A stretch of DNA of 64,000 nt. It comes from Urechidicola vernalis (GTDB lineage Bacteria > Bacteroidota > Bacteroidia > Flavobacteriales > Flavobacteriaceae). A program made the translations under genes and the position numbers. The stretch lies in the NCBI RefSeq assembly GCF_031846385.1, contig NZ_JAVRHV010000006.1, positions 124,001 through 188,000 of the forward strand, given 5' to 3'. Each line of letters starts with the position of its first letter. Positions within the stretch are counted from its first letter, which is position 1. The notes beneath the pieces are model-generated. The model was not told the DNA's origin. It searched no databases and saw only the letters and a list, made by a program, of their open reading frames with translations. Positions 44,043 to 51,972 of the stretch are shown piece after piece.

Positions 44043-44078
44043 TAGTCAAAAATCCTGAAAGCACACTAAAAAGAATTA

Positions 44079-44768
44079 ATGACAACAAAGGCTTATTTTA
44101 ATTGGAGTTCTGGTAAAGACGCTTCCATAGCGCTATATAAACTAATACAACAACAAGAATTGCATGTTGATTTATTAGTAACCACCATAAACAAACACTA
44201 CAATAGAGTTTCCATGCACGGATTGCCTAAGGGGCTTTTAGAAGCACAGGCAAAATCTATTGCCATTCCTCTACATTGTATTGAATTGCCGGAAAATCCA
44301 GACATGGATACCTACAATGCAATTATGGCAAAAGAAGTAACTGCCTTAAAAGAAATGGGATATGAAAATTGCGCATTTGGAGATATTTTTTTGGAAGACC
44401 TACGTAATTATAGAGAACAACAATTAAAAGGTATTCAGTGCCATTTCCCATTATGGAAAAAAGATACAACCGAATTATTGCAAGAATTTATTGAATTAGG
44501 TTTCAAAGCAATTATAGTTTGTTGTAGCCATTCTAAACTTGGAAAGGAATTTATTGGAAAAGAAATCGACAATTCGTTTTTAGATACACTACCAAAAGAT
44601 GTTGATCCGTGTGGAGAAAACGGAGAGTTTCATACTTTTTGTTACGATGGTCCAATTTTTAAACACCCTATCAAGTTTTCAAAAGGAGAAACAATCCTAA
44701 GGAAATACCCTGATCCTAAGGGCGGTAAATCGGTTGGATTCTGGTTTCAAGATTTAATTACGAATTAA
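44079..44768 (+). CDS. Dph6-like PP-loop ATP pyrophosphatase
   Basis: A 229-residue protein with the PP-loop motif NWSSGKDASIALYKL at the N-terminus and the family's MHGLP, AFGDIFLEDLRNYRE and GENGEFHTFCYDGPIF motifs. These belong to the diphthine-ammonia ligase/adenine nucleotide alpha-hydrolase-like family, which activates a substrate by adenylation. Bacteria lack diphthamide, so the amide-forming reaction here must be different and is unknown. It lies 36 bases after the ADP-ribosylglycohydrolase-like gene and before the arsenic operon. Confidence 0.88.
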   Translation: MTTKAYFNWSSGKDASIALYKLIQQQELHVDLLVTTINKHYNRVSMHGLPKGLLEAQAKSIAIPLHCIELPENPDMDTYNAIMAKEVTALKEMGYENCAFGDIFLEDLRNYREQQLKGIQCHFPLWKKDTTELLQEFIELGFKAIIVCCSHSKLGKEFIGKEIDNSFLDTLPKDVDPCGENGEFHTFCYDGPIFKHPIKFSKGETILRKYPDPKGGKSVGFWFQDLITN

Positions 44769-44810
44769 TTTAACAAAATTTTTATTATAAATATTTTGCC
44801 GGTATGCTCT

Positions 44811-44833
44811 TTAATCGTAATATTGCAATATAT
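44811..44833. promoter_or_regulatory. Probable ArsR operator, site 1
   Basis: TTAATCGTAATATTGCAATATAT contains a perfect 12-base palindrome at 44820-44831, 17 bases before the arsR start. A sequence of the same form recurs at 45194 before the next gene, which supports a shared regulator site. Confidence 0.6.
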
Positions 44834-44848
44834 AAATGAAGTAAGATT

Positions 44849-45178
44849 ATGGGATTAGCAAAAACAGAAATATTCAGTGACACTCAAAATGAGATTGCGG
44901 TGTTTGCAAAGGCATTTGGGCACCCGGCTCGTGTGGCAATTTTACAATACTTATTTAAAGCAAATACATGTATTTGTGGCGATTTGGTTGAGGAAATTGG
45001 ATTGGCACAACCTACTATTTCACAGCACTTAAAAGAATTAAAAAATTTAGGCTTAATAAAAGGGAGTGTTGAAGGAACAAGTGTATGCTATTGCATAGAT
45101 GCTGCACAATGGCGTAAAATGAAAGAAACTATGAATGTCTTTTTAGATCAAGACATTAACAGCGAAACTTGTTGTTAA
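44849..45178 (+). CDS. arsR: ArsR/SmtB-family arsenic-responsive repressor
   Basis: A 109-residue winged-helix repressor. The metal-sensing CxC lies in NTCICGDLVEEIG, at the start of the DNA-recognition region as in classic ArsR, and the recognition helix is QPTISQHLKELKNLGLI. The C-terminus has a further Cys-Cys (SETCC) and CYC in the wing. It should release DNA upon arsenite binding. It heads the arsenic cluster and a palindromic operator precedes it. Confidence 0.93.
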   Translation: MGLAKTEIFSDTQNEIAVFAKAFGHPARVAILQYLFKANTCICGDLVEEIGLAQPTISQHLKELKNLGLIKGSVEGTSVCYCIDAAQWRKMKETMNVFLDQDINSETCC

Positions 45179-45193
45179 AAAAATTTAAAATTA

Positions 45194-45216
45194 TTAATCG
45201 TATTATTACAATAAAA
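45194..45216. promoter_or_regulatory. Probable ArsR operator, site 2
   Basis: TTAATCGTATTATTACAATAAAA matches site 1 at most positions (TTAATCGTA, TATT, CAATA) and lies 10 bases before the ATG at 45227. It suggests a second ArsR-controlled promoter for the DUF6428/ArsC/Acr3 genes. Confidence 0.55.
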
Positions 45217-45226
45217 GAATATAAAA

Positions 45227-45694
45227 ATGAAGTTATCAGAAATTAAATCAGTATTAGGTGGCTTAGAGCAAATTGCTTTTGAATTGCCAAACGGAGAATT
45301 AGTGCCCCGTCATTTTCATGTAACGGAGGTAGGGAAAATTACTAAAAACTTTATCGATTGCGGTGGTACTGTAAGAGATGAAGAAGTTATTAACTTTCAA
45401 TTATGGAATGCCAATGATTACGACCACAGATTACATCCAGAAAAATTAGTTCATATTATAGAGTTATCTGAAAAAATATTGAGTTTACCAGATGCAGAAA
45501 TTGAAGTAGAATATCAAGGTGAAACCATTGGGAAGTTTGGAGTAGATTTTAACGGTTCAAACTTTCTACTTACGAATAAAGCAACGGATTGCTTGGCCAA
45601 AGACAATTGTGGTATTCCAACAGAAAAACCAAAATACAAACTCTCAGATTTACAAGCAGCCTCTTGTTGTGAGCCAAGTTCAGGATGTTGTTAA
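45227..45694 (+). CDS. DUF6428 protein in arsenic operon
   Basis: A 155-residue cytoplasmic protein of the DUF6428 type, which accompanies arsenic genes in Bacteroidota. A compact beta-rich core (LPNGELVPRHFHVTEVGKITKNFIDCGG, VNFQLWNANDYDHRLHPEK) is followed by a tail with cysteines at DCLAKDNCG and CCEPSSGCC. The clustered cysteines could bind arsenite or hand it on. It lies 48 bases after arsR, with an ArsR-box-like sequence in front, and 19 bases before the ArsC-like gene. Biochemical role unknown. Confidence 0.83.
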   Translation: MKLSEIKSVLGGLEQIAFELPNGELVPRHFHVTEVGKITKNFIDCGGTVRDEEVINFQLWNANDYDHRLHPEKLVHIIELSEKILSLPDAEIEVEYQGETIGKFGVDFNGSNFLLTNKATDCLAKDNCGIPTEKPKYKLSDLQAASCCEPSSGCC

Positions 45695-45713
45695 CACTTA
45701 ATAAAAAAATCAA

Positions 45714-46331
45714 ATGAAATTATTTAAAAAGATAGATGCAACCATACAAGACTTGGATGTTGCATCTATGTCTATTGATAGGAAAGAAACAGTGCAACCT
45801 TTAATTGCATTCATTCAAGAGAAAGTAACTAGTAAAAAACCAATTAACCTTAACTTTATCTGTACGCATAACTCACGCAGAAGTCATTTGTCTCAAGCAT
45901 GGGCACAGGCTTTGGCTGGTTTTTATAAAGTACCAAATGTTTCTTGTTATTCTGGTGGAACAGAAGCCACAGCCATGTTTCCAATGGCAGGAGAAACGCT
46001 TAAAGCATCGGGCTTTGAAATAACGAAATTATCTAACGAATCGAATCCAGTGTATAGCCTTAAATATGCATCTAATGCGCACCCTATCATCGGATTTTCT
46101 AAAAGACACGATAACGAGTTTAATCCTCAAAGTGAGTTTGCAGCAATAATGACATGTTCCCAAGCAGATCAAGGATGTCCATTTATTCCTGGTGCAGAAA
46201 AGAGAATTCCAATTATGTTTGAAGATCCGAAGGCATTTGACAACACACCTCAACAAGCAGAAAAATATATGGAGCGCAGTATGCAGATTGCGACTGAATT
46301 AAAATATGTATTTTCACAAATCAAATTATAA
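45714..46331 (+). CDS. arsC: Low-molecular-weight phosphatase-type arsenate reductase
   Basis: A 205-residue protein with the LMW-PTP catalytic loop C50-x5-R56-S (ICTHNSRRS) near the N-terminus, followed by QAWAQALAG and the SGGTEATAMFPMA region. In this branch, Cys attacks arsenate, which is reduced to arsenite for export. Further cysteines in TCSQADQGCPF may take part in the thiol relay. It is 2 bases upstream of acr3. An ordinary tyrosine phosphatase is possible in principle, but context favours arsenate reduction. Confidence 0.88.
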   Translation: MKLFKKIDATIQDLDVASMSIDRKETVQPLIAFIQEKVTSKKPINLNFICTHNSRRSHLSQAWAQALAGFYKVPNVSCYSGGTEATAMFPMAGETLKASGFEITKLSNESNPVYSLKYASNAHPIIGFSKRHDNEFNPQSEFAAIMTCSQADQGCPFIPGAEKRIPIMFEDPKAFDNTPQQAEKYMERSMQIATELKYVFSQIKL

Positions 46332-46333
46332 TC

Positions 46334-47371
46334 ATGGCTGCAAAAAAGAAACTCGGATTTTTAGATAGTTATTTAACCCTTTGGATATTTATTGCGATGG
46401 CTTTGGGTGTTGGAATTGGATATTTCTTCCCAAATTTCCCAGCGTATATTGATTCAATGAGTAGTGGTACAACGAACATTCCAATTGCTATTGGTTTAAT
46501 TTTAATGATGTACCCGCCTTTAGCAAAAGTGAATTATGCACTTTTACCTAAAGTTTTCAAAAACACTAAAATACTATCTATTTCTTTAATTCTAAACTGG
46601 ATTGTTGGCCCTGTTTTAATGTTTGTTCTCGCTATCCTATTTTTACAAGACTATCCTGAATATATGGTAGGACTTATTTTAATAGGTCTTGCCCGTTGTA
46701 TAGCCATGGTGTTGGTATGGAATGACCTAGCCGAAGGTAGTAGTGAATACGGCGCCGGTTTGGTTGCTTTGAACAGTGTTTTTCAAGTTTTTGCGTATAG
46801 TTTTTACGCCTGGTTATTTATAACAGTGCTTCCACCCTATTTTGGTTTTGAAGGTGCCATTGTAGATATCTCAATTACAACCATTGCAGAAAGTGTAGTC
46901 ATTTACTTGGGTATCCCATTTTTAATAGGAATTTTAAGTAGAGTTGTTTTAGTAAAATGGAAAGGTGAAGAATGGTACATGAATAAATTCATTCCAACTA
47001 TTTCTCCTATGACATTGATTGCTTTGTTATTTACAATCGTTGTAATGTTTTCTTTAAAAGGTGAATTGATTGTAGAGATCCCTATGGACGTAGTGATTAT
47101 TGCCATTCCATTGTTGATTTACTTTACGCTTATGTTTATCATTGGATTTTTTGTAACAAAAGCAACTGGAGCCGAATATGACAAAACTACTTCGGTAGCA
47201 TTTACAGCTGCTGGTAATAATTTTGAATTGGCCATTGCAGTTGCAATTGCCGTATTTGGTCTAAATTCTGGACAAGCTTTTGCTGGTGTTATAGGTCCTT
47301 TGGTAGAAGTTCCGGCTTTAATATTATTAGTAAAAGTATCCTTTTGGTTGCGAGACAAGTATTATAAATAA
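46334..47371 (+). CDS. acr3: Arsenite efflux transporter, ACR3 family
   Basis: A 345-residue inner-membrane carrier with ten hydrophobic helices. It shows the ACR3 motifs: the N-terminal FLDSYLTLWIFIAMALGVGIG, the conserved Cys in helix 4 (LIGLARCIAMVLVWNDLAEG), and the helix 9 motif AAGNNFELAIAVAIAVFGLNSGQAFAGVIGPLVEVP. It expels arsenite using the proton gradient. The gene starts 2 bases after arsC and is followed 5 bases later by a GNAT gene. Confidence 0.96.
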   Translation: MAAKKKLGFLDSYLTLWIFIAMALGVGIGYFFPNFPAYIDSMSSGTTNIPIAIGLILMMYPPLAKVNYALLPKVFKNTKILSISLILNWIVGPVLMFVLAILFLQDYPEYMVGLILIGLARCIAMVLVWNDLAEGSSEYGAGLVALNSVFQVFAYSFYAWLFITVLPPYFGFEGAIVDISITTIAESVVIYLGIPFLIGILSRVVLVKWKGEEWYMNKFIPTISPMTLIALLFTIVVMFSLKGELIVEIPMDVVIIAIPLLIYFTLMFIIGFFVTKATGAEYDKTTSVAFTAAGNNFELAIAVAIAVFGLNSGQAFAGVIGPLVEVPALILLVKVSFWLRDKYYK

Positions 47372-47376
47372 AATAC

Positions 47377-47931
47377 ATGAAATTTACTCTAGATAATCAA
47401 GAAACCGAAAGGCTTCATTTTAGAAAAATTCAAACGACGGATTTTCAAGATTGGTTACCTTTCTTTGAAAATCCGTTGTCGTTTCAGTATTGGGATGCCG
47501 AACTAGAATCTCCAAAAATTGAATGTAAAAAATGGTATGCCAAACAAAAACATAGGTATTCTCATGATTTGGGAGGTATGAATGCATTGATTGAAAAAGA
47601 TACAGGGAAATTTGTTGGATATTGTGGATTATTAGTTCAAACCGTTGATGGTGAAACAGAATTGGAGATTGGTTATTCTTTACTACCTGAATTTTGGAAT
47701 AAAGGATTTGCCACTGAGGCGGCAAGTAAATGTAGAGATGTGGCTTTTGAGAATGATTATACAACTTCAATCATTTCTATAATTAGTTTAACTAATGATC
47801 CATCCAAAGCGGTAGCCCTTAAAAATGGCATGCATATTTCTAAACAAACCGTATACAACAAAAATGAAGTCCATATTTTTAGAATTACAAAAGAAGAATG
47901 GTTGAAATTAAAATCTGGTAAAAATGGATAA
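47377..47931 (+). CDS. GNAT-family N-acetyltransferase (RimJ-like)
   Basis: A 184-residue protein with the RimJ/RimL-type N-terminus (LDNQETERLHFRKI) and the acetyl-CoA-binding stretch GYSLLPEFWNKGFATEAASKC. It starts 5 bases after acr3, so it is probably transcribed with the arsenic genes, although the substrate is unknown. It overlaps the next GNAT gene by 8 bases. A link to arsenic is not shown: arsenic-related GNATs (ArsN) exist, but this sequence looks like the general RimJ type. Confidence 0.85.
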   Translation: MKFTLDNQETERLHFRKIQTTDFQDWLPFFENPLSFQYWDAELESPKIECKKWYAKQKHRYSHDLGGMNALIEKDTGKFVGYCGLLVQTVDGETELEIGYSLLPEFWNKGFATEAASKCRDVAFENDYTTSIISIISLTNDPSKAVALKNGMHISKQTVYNKNEVHIFRITKEEWLKLKSGKNG

Positions 47932-48448
47932 TAAAGAAACCTTCATAAGGAATGCTACCTCATCAGAACATGAAATAATTGGAGATTTATTGGTGCGTGC
48001 ATATTCTAATTTAAATGGTTTTCCAAGAAAAAATGAAATTCCTGAATATTATAACTATTTACAAAATATAGGATCAATTACGGTTAATGACTCAGTAGAA
48101 TTAATCATCGCCTGCAATGAGCATAATAAAATTATGGGCGCAGTGGTTTTCTTTAAATCCATGGAATTATATGGAACCGATGGTATTGCTCCGCAACAAA
48201 AAAATGCGTCAGGCTTTCGTTTATTGGCAGTTGATGAAAAATTTACAGGACAAGGAGTAGGTAAAAAACTATGTTTAGAATGTATTGAAAGAACAAGAAA
48301 ATTAAATCATGAATCATTAAATATACATTCTACTAAATTTATGCCCATTGCACGAAAAATGTATGCAAAAATGGGATTTGAACGCTCAGAAGATTTAGAC
48401 TTTTCCAAAGGTGATGTATACGTTTATGGATATAGATTGTATCTTTAA
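47924..48448 (+). CDS. GNAT-family N-acetyltransferase
   Basis: A 174-residue acetyltransferase with the motif FRLLAVDEKFTGQGVGKKLCLECIERTRK, in which the V/AxxxQGxGKxL acetyl-CoA pyrophosphate loop is intact. It differs from the preceding GNAT and is not a duplicate. An 8-base overlap with that gene suggests translational coupling and a shared transcript with the arsenic operon. Substrate unknown; detoxifying acetylation of an arsenic or small amine compound is only a guess. Confidence 0.87.
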   Translation: MDNKETFIRNATSSEHEIIGDLLVRAYSNLNGFPRKNEIPEYYNYLQNIGSITVNDSVELIIACNEHNKIMGAVVFFKSMELYGTDGIAPQQKNASGFRLLAVDEKFTGQGVGKKLCLECIERTRKLNHESLNIHSTKFMPIARKMYAKMGFERSEDLDFSKGDVYVYGYRLYL

Positions 48449-48500
48449 CAATAAATTTAAATCGAGTTTTTCAAAAACAAGCGATATAAATCACCTTTGA

Positions 48501-49697
48501 ATGCGTAAACTTTCTCAAATATTACTTTTAACACTAATTGCGTTCGTTTTTTACGCTTGCCCAAAACACTGGACTGAAGCAATTAAAAATGGAGAAATTG
48601 AACAAAAAGAATTCAATACTTCAATTGAGTTTGAAATTAAAAATGATTTAATCATCGTACCTGTTCAAATCGAAAACAACACCTATCATTTTTTACTGGA
48701 TACTGGGGCACCTTTTAGCATCTCTAAAGAATTACAATCAAAGTTCAATTTTAAAACGGTAAGTGAAGGTACCTTGCGCGATTCTGATAACAGCCAAATT
48801 TCTGTTGATTATGTGAGTATCCCAAAAATAAAATTAAACGAGGTAATCTTTTTAAAACAGGTTGCATTTGTTGGAGATTTTAATAAAAATCCAATTATAG
48901 AATGTTTGGGTATAGATGGAATTATTGGTTCTAATATGATGCGGTTTTGCAATTGGAAAATAGATTCGAAAAACAAAAAAATTCATATAAGTAATGAGGA
49001 ATTTAAATTAAAGAATCACGACTCCATTAAAATGAAATTTAAACCAAATAGACAATACAGTATTAAAATTAGCACTCATCTAGGAAAATCGAGGATAACG
49101 AATTTAACTTTAGATTATGGTTCTAACGGCGGACTTACAGTACCTCAAAAAATATATGACACCTTGGTAAACAGAACTATAATTAAGGAATCTCTATTGG
49201 AATATGGTGTAGCAAGTAGCGGACTTGGAGGGAAACTAAAAAATATCAATAGAAAATTTAGCCGTGTTGATTCTTTGGCTCTTGGCAATGTTATTTCAAA
49301 TAATGTTCCGATAAAAACAGGTAAATCTGGTCTTTTAGGCACTGAAGTTTTATCTAAACATATTGTTGCAATAAACTGGAGTAGCCAAAGTTTGGTATTT
49401 GAAAAATATCCTTATGAAATTGAGGTAGCATTCAAAACATTTGGACTTAAAATTGGAGTTAAAAACAACAGTTACTTTGTAAGTGCAATTGTAAAAAATT
49501 CTCCTGCCGAAAAAGCAGGAATTGAACCAAATATGGAAGTCTTAAACTTCAATCATATTGATTTTTCTAATGCTAGTTACTGCGATTATATATCTTATTT
49601 AGATACAAAAAAAGTTGAAAAAATTCAACTAGTTTTAAAAGATGAATTAGGAGTGAAAGAAGAATTTACACTAGGGAAAGCCATCATGCTTCAATAA
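48501..49697 (+). CDS. Lipoprotein-like aspartic protease with C-terminal PDZ domain
   Basis: A 398-residue exported protein; the signal ends FVFYAC (Cys20), a lipobox-like site. The first retropepsin-like lobe has D67-T-G in FLLDTGAPFSIS and the hydrophobic IDGIIGSNMM motif near 138-147. The second lobe has D205-Y-G in LTLDYGSNGGLTV and a KSGLLGTEVL counterpart. A PDZ domain covers about 310-390 (YFVSAIVKNSPAEKAGIEPNMEVLNFN). Two lobes in one chain would supply both Asp residues as in pepsins. Probably cleaves proteins in the periplasm or at the surface. Confidence 0.86.
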   Translation: MRKLSQILLLTLIAFVFYACPKHWTEAIKNGEIEQKEFNTSIEFEIKNDLIIVPVQIENNTYHFLLDTGAPFSISKELQSKFNFKTVSEGTLRDSDNSQISVDYVSIPKIKLNEVIFLKQVAFVGDFNKNPIIECLGIDGIIGSNMMRFCNWKIDSKNKKIHISNEEFKLKNHDSIKMKFKPNRQYSIKISTHLGKSRITNLTLDYGSNGGLTVPQKIYDTLVNRTIIKESLLEYGVASSGLGGKLKNINRKFSRVDSLALGNVISNNVPIKTGKSGLLGTEVLSKHIVAINWSSQSLVFEKYPYEIEVAFKTFGLKIGVKNNSYFVSAIVKNSPAEKAGIEPNMEVLNFNHIDFSNASYCDYISYLDTKKVEKIQLVLKDELGVKEEFTLGKAIMLQ

Positions 49698-49716
49698 CGA
49701 AAATAAAAATATTGAG

Positions 49717-50592
49717 TTATGCTTCGCGCAGAATTGGTCTTGTTAAACATGTAGGTCCTCCCCCTCCTTTTACACTTATCTCTTTACCTTCATACTCGTA
49801 AACAGAACAACCGGCTGCTTTTAACAACGCTTTCGTTTTTGGGTTTCCAGAAACCATTACACATTCTCTCGGAGCAATCGCCAATACATTGCAACCCATA
49901 GATTCAAACTCAGCATCAGGAACCTCGATTAATTGAAAGCCTTTATTTAATAATTCATTTCTAAAATGAATTGGCATTAAAGGAGAATACACAACGGCTA
50001 AATCCTTATCTATCGGGCTTAAAATTGACATTAAATGAAATACATCTTCTTTACCTTTATAATGCGGTAATTCCGCCACAATTACTTCTATACCATTTGG
50101 CTCTAGCAATGCTTTTAATTGACGAATTCCTTCCATATTTGTTCTATAAGTATGCCCTACGGCTAATGTATTTTTATCTAACCAAGCTACATCTCCTCCT
50201 TCTAAAGTTCCTGGAGTAACAATTTCGCCCAAAATCTCTGCGTTACTAGTAATAAAAATGTCTTTTTGAGCCGTTGGTTCTTCAATTCTACCGCCTTTAC
50301 CCATATTACAAATTATCATTCCAAAATCAGTTGCTATGGATGCATCTCTACAATAAATAGAATCCATCTTAACTGATTTATTAAAAGGAAATGAATGCAT
50401 TGTAATTTTCTTCTTTCCAAATATAGATTTGAACGCGTTGTATTCATTCAAAGATTCATTAAAATCGGGTTTACCCAAATAATTTAGTTCCTCCCATTGA
50501 GATTCTAATTGTTCCTCTGAAACAAATGCTTCCTTTACCGGCTTTAAATAAACGCTTTTTAACTTTAAATATTCAGAATGTTTTGTCTCCAT
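49717..50592 (-). CDS. DDAH/arginine deiminase-fold hydrolase
   Basis: A 291-residue enzyme of the guanidine-modifying superfamily. It has C81-R-D83 (YCRDAS), EGGD at 131-134, H186 (VFHLMSI) and the nucleophile C282 near the C-terminus (GGGPTCLTRP), which correspond to the catalytic set of dimethylarginine dimethylaminohydrolases and related enzymes. It would hydrolyse a methylated arginine or related guanidino compound to citrulline plus amine. Six bases separate it from the APC amino acid permease gene, on the same strand, so substrate import is likely provided. A citrulline or agmatine-type substrate is a possible alternative. Confidence 0.87.
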   Translation of the reverse strand: METKHSEYLKLKSVYLKPVKEAFVSEEQLESQWEELNYLGKPDFNESLNEYNAFKSIFGKKKITMHSFPFNKSVKMDSIYCRDASIATDFGMIICNMGKGGRIEEPTAQKDIFITSNAEILGEIVTPGTLEGGDVAWLDKNTLAVGHTYRTNMEGIRQLKALLEPNGIEVIVAELPHYKGKEDVFHLMSILSPIDKDLAVVYSPLMPIHFRNELLNKGFQLIEVPDAEFESMGCNVLAIAPRECVMVSGNPKTKALLKAAGCSVYEYEGKEISVKGGGGPTCLTRPILREA

Positions 50593-50598
50593 ATATAC

Positions 50599-51906
50599 TT
50601 ACATTTTACTTTTATTCCATTTCATTAGCAAATAAAACGGAATACTTAATAATAACAGAATCAATCCATAAAAAACGACGTCAGAACCAGATCCGAAAAT
50701 TGCCCATATAGCATAAGCAAAACCGAGAAGACCTAATAAAAATGTCTTTAAAAAACTATTTGGATATTTATTCTTTTCTATTAATACAATCACGTATGCT
50801 GCAGACACAAAAAGATAAGGAATAAGTGCAGTTAAAACAGTAAGGTTTACAACAAACGAAAACTGTTCTACAAGTCCATCACTCATACCCAATAATAAAA
50901 TACCAGATGTGAGTAAACTGCCAATGATTAATCCTAAAATTGGAACGCCGTTTTTATTTTGTTTCTTAAACAATCTTGGAAACATGTTATCCTTTGCTGC
51001 GGCCATTGGCAATTGACCAACCAATAAGGTCCAGCCATTTAAACACCCTACGGCCGATATAATAGCACCGAAAGCAACAAAATAACTACCATATTCACCT
51101 CCGATAATTTCTCCAGCCTCAGCAAATGGTGCTGCTGAATTACTTAATTTATCCACAGGTATTAATCCAAATAATACCACCGTTCCCAAAATATAAACTA
51201 AGGTGGTTATAATTGTTCCAATCATAGTTGCTCTCGGTACATTCTTTTCTGGGTTTCGAACATTCTCTGCAGGAATGGTTGCGGATTCAACTCCTAAAAA
51301 CGCATACAACGTTAGGGCTGCTACAACAGGAAAAGTTTCAAAATGACCATTACCAGTTAAGTTAAAATTTGGAAAGTTATCTAAACTAAAAAAGAAGGCA
51401 CCTACAATAATAATAAAGACCAATGGTAACAATTTCAAAACAGTTGTAATGACCTGAATACGTCCAGACTCCTTTACTCCTTTCGAATTTATCCAAGTAA
51501 AAAACCATATAAAACCAAGTGCAACAGATACAGAAAGAAATGGACTATCATTAAGAACCGGAAAGAATACACTTAGCCCCCCTATAATCGCAATTGCCAA
51601 ACCTGCATTACTTACCCAAATAGAAATCCAATAACCCCATGCCACTAAAAACCCAATAAAATCACCGAATCCTGCTTTAGAATAGGTGTAAGGCCCTCCA
51701 CTTTTGTTCACTATTATAGTGCTGAAACCACTAAAAATTTTCGCCAAAATTAATGCCCCTGCCGCCGTAAACAACCAACCCATTAAACTTATGCTTCCAT
51801 ATTTGGCCAAAGTTGCTGGCAATAAAAAAATACCTGCCCCAATCATATTTCCAACCACCAAGGAAGTACTGGTTATCAATCCTATTTTTTTTCCGTTATC
51901 TGACAT
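50599..51906 (-). CDS. APC-family amino acid permease, AdiC/PotE-like
   Basis: A 435-residue inner-membrane carrier with twelve hydrophobic helices and the APC helix 1 motif STSLVVGNMIGAGIFLLPATLA. Its close likeness is to basic amino acid/agmatine antiporters (AdiC/ArcD2/PotE). It is transcribed ahead of the DDAH-fold gene (6-base gap) and could import arginine derivatives or exchange them for products. Stop codon context and the divergent Rieske gene 66 bases away suggest shared regulation. Confidence 0.9.
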   Translation of the reverse strand: MSDNGKKIGLITSTSLVVGNMIGAGIFLLPATLAKYGSISLMGWLFTAAGALILAKIFSGFSTIIVNKSGGPYTYSKAGFGDFIGFLVAWGYWISIWVSNAGLAIAIIGGLSVFFPVLNDSPFLSVSVALGFIWFFTWINSKGVKESGRIQVITTVLKLLPLVFIIIVGAFFFSLDNFPNFNLTGNGHFETFPVVAALTLYAFLGVESATIPAENVRNPEKNVPRATMIGTIITTLVYILGTVVLFGLIPVDKLSNSAAPFAEAGEIIGGEYGSYFVAFGAIISAVGCLNGWTLLVGQLPMAAAKDNMFPRLFKKQNKNGVPILGLIIGSLLTSGILLLGMSDGLVEQFSFVVNLTVLTALIPYLFVSAAYVIVLIEKNKYPNSFLKTFLLGLLGFAYAIWAIFGSGSDVVFYGLILLLLSIPFYLLMKWNKSKM

Positions 51907-51972
51907 GTAAAAAGTTTAATTAAATTAATGTTACATTAGAGGACAAGTTTTAAAGATACAACTTTATACTAG

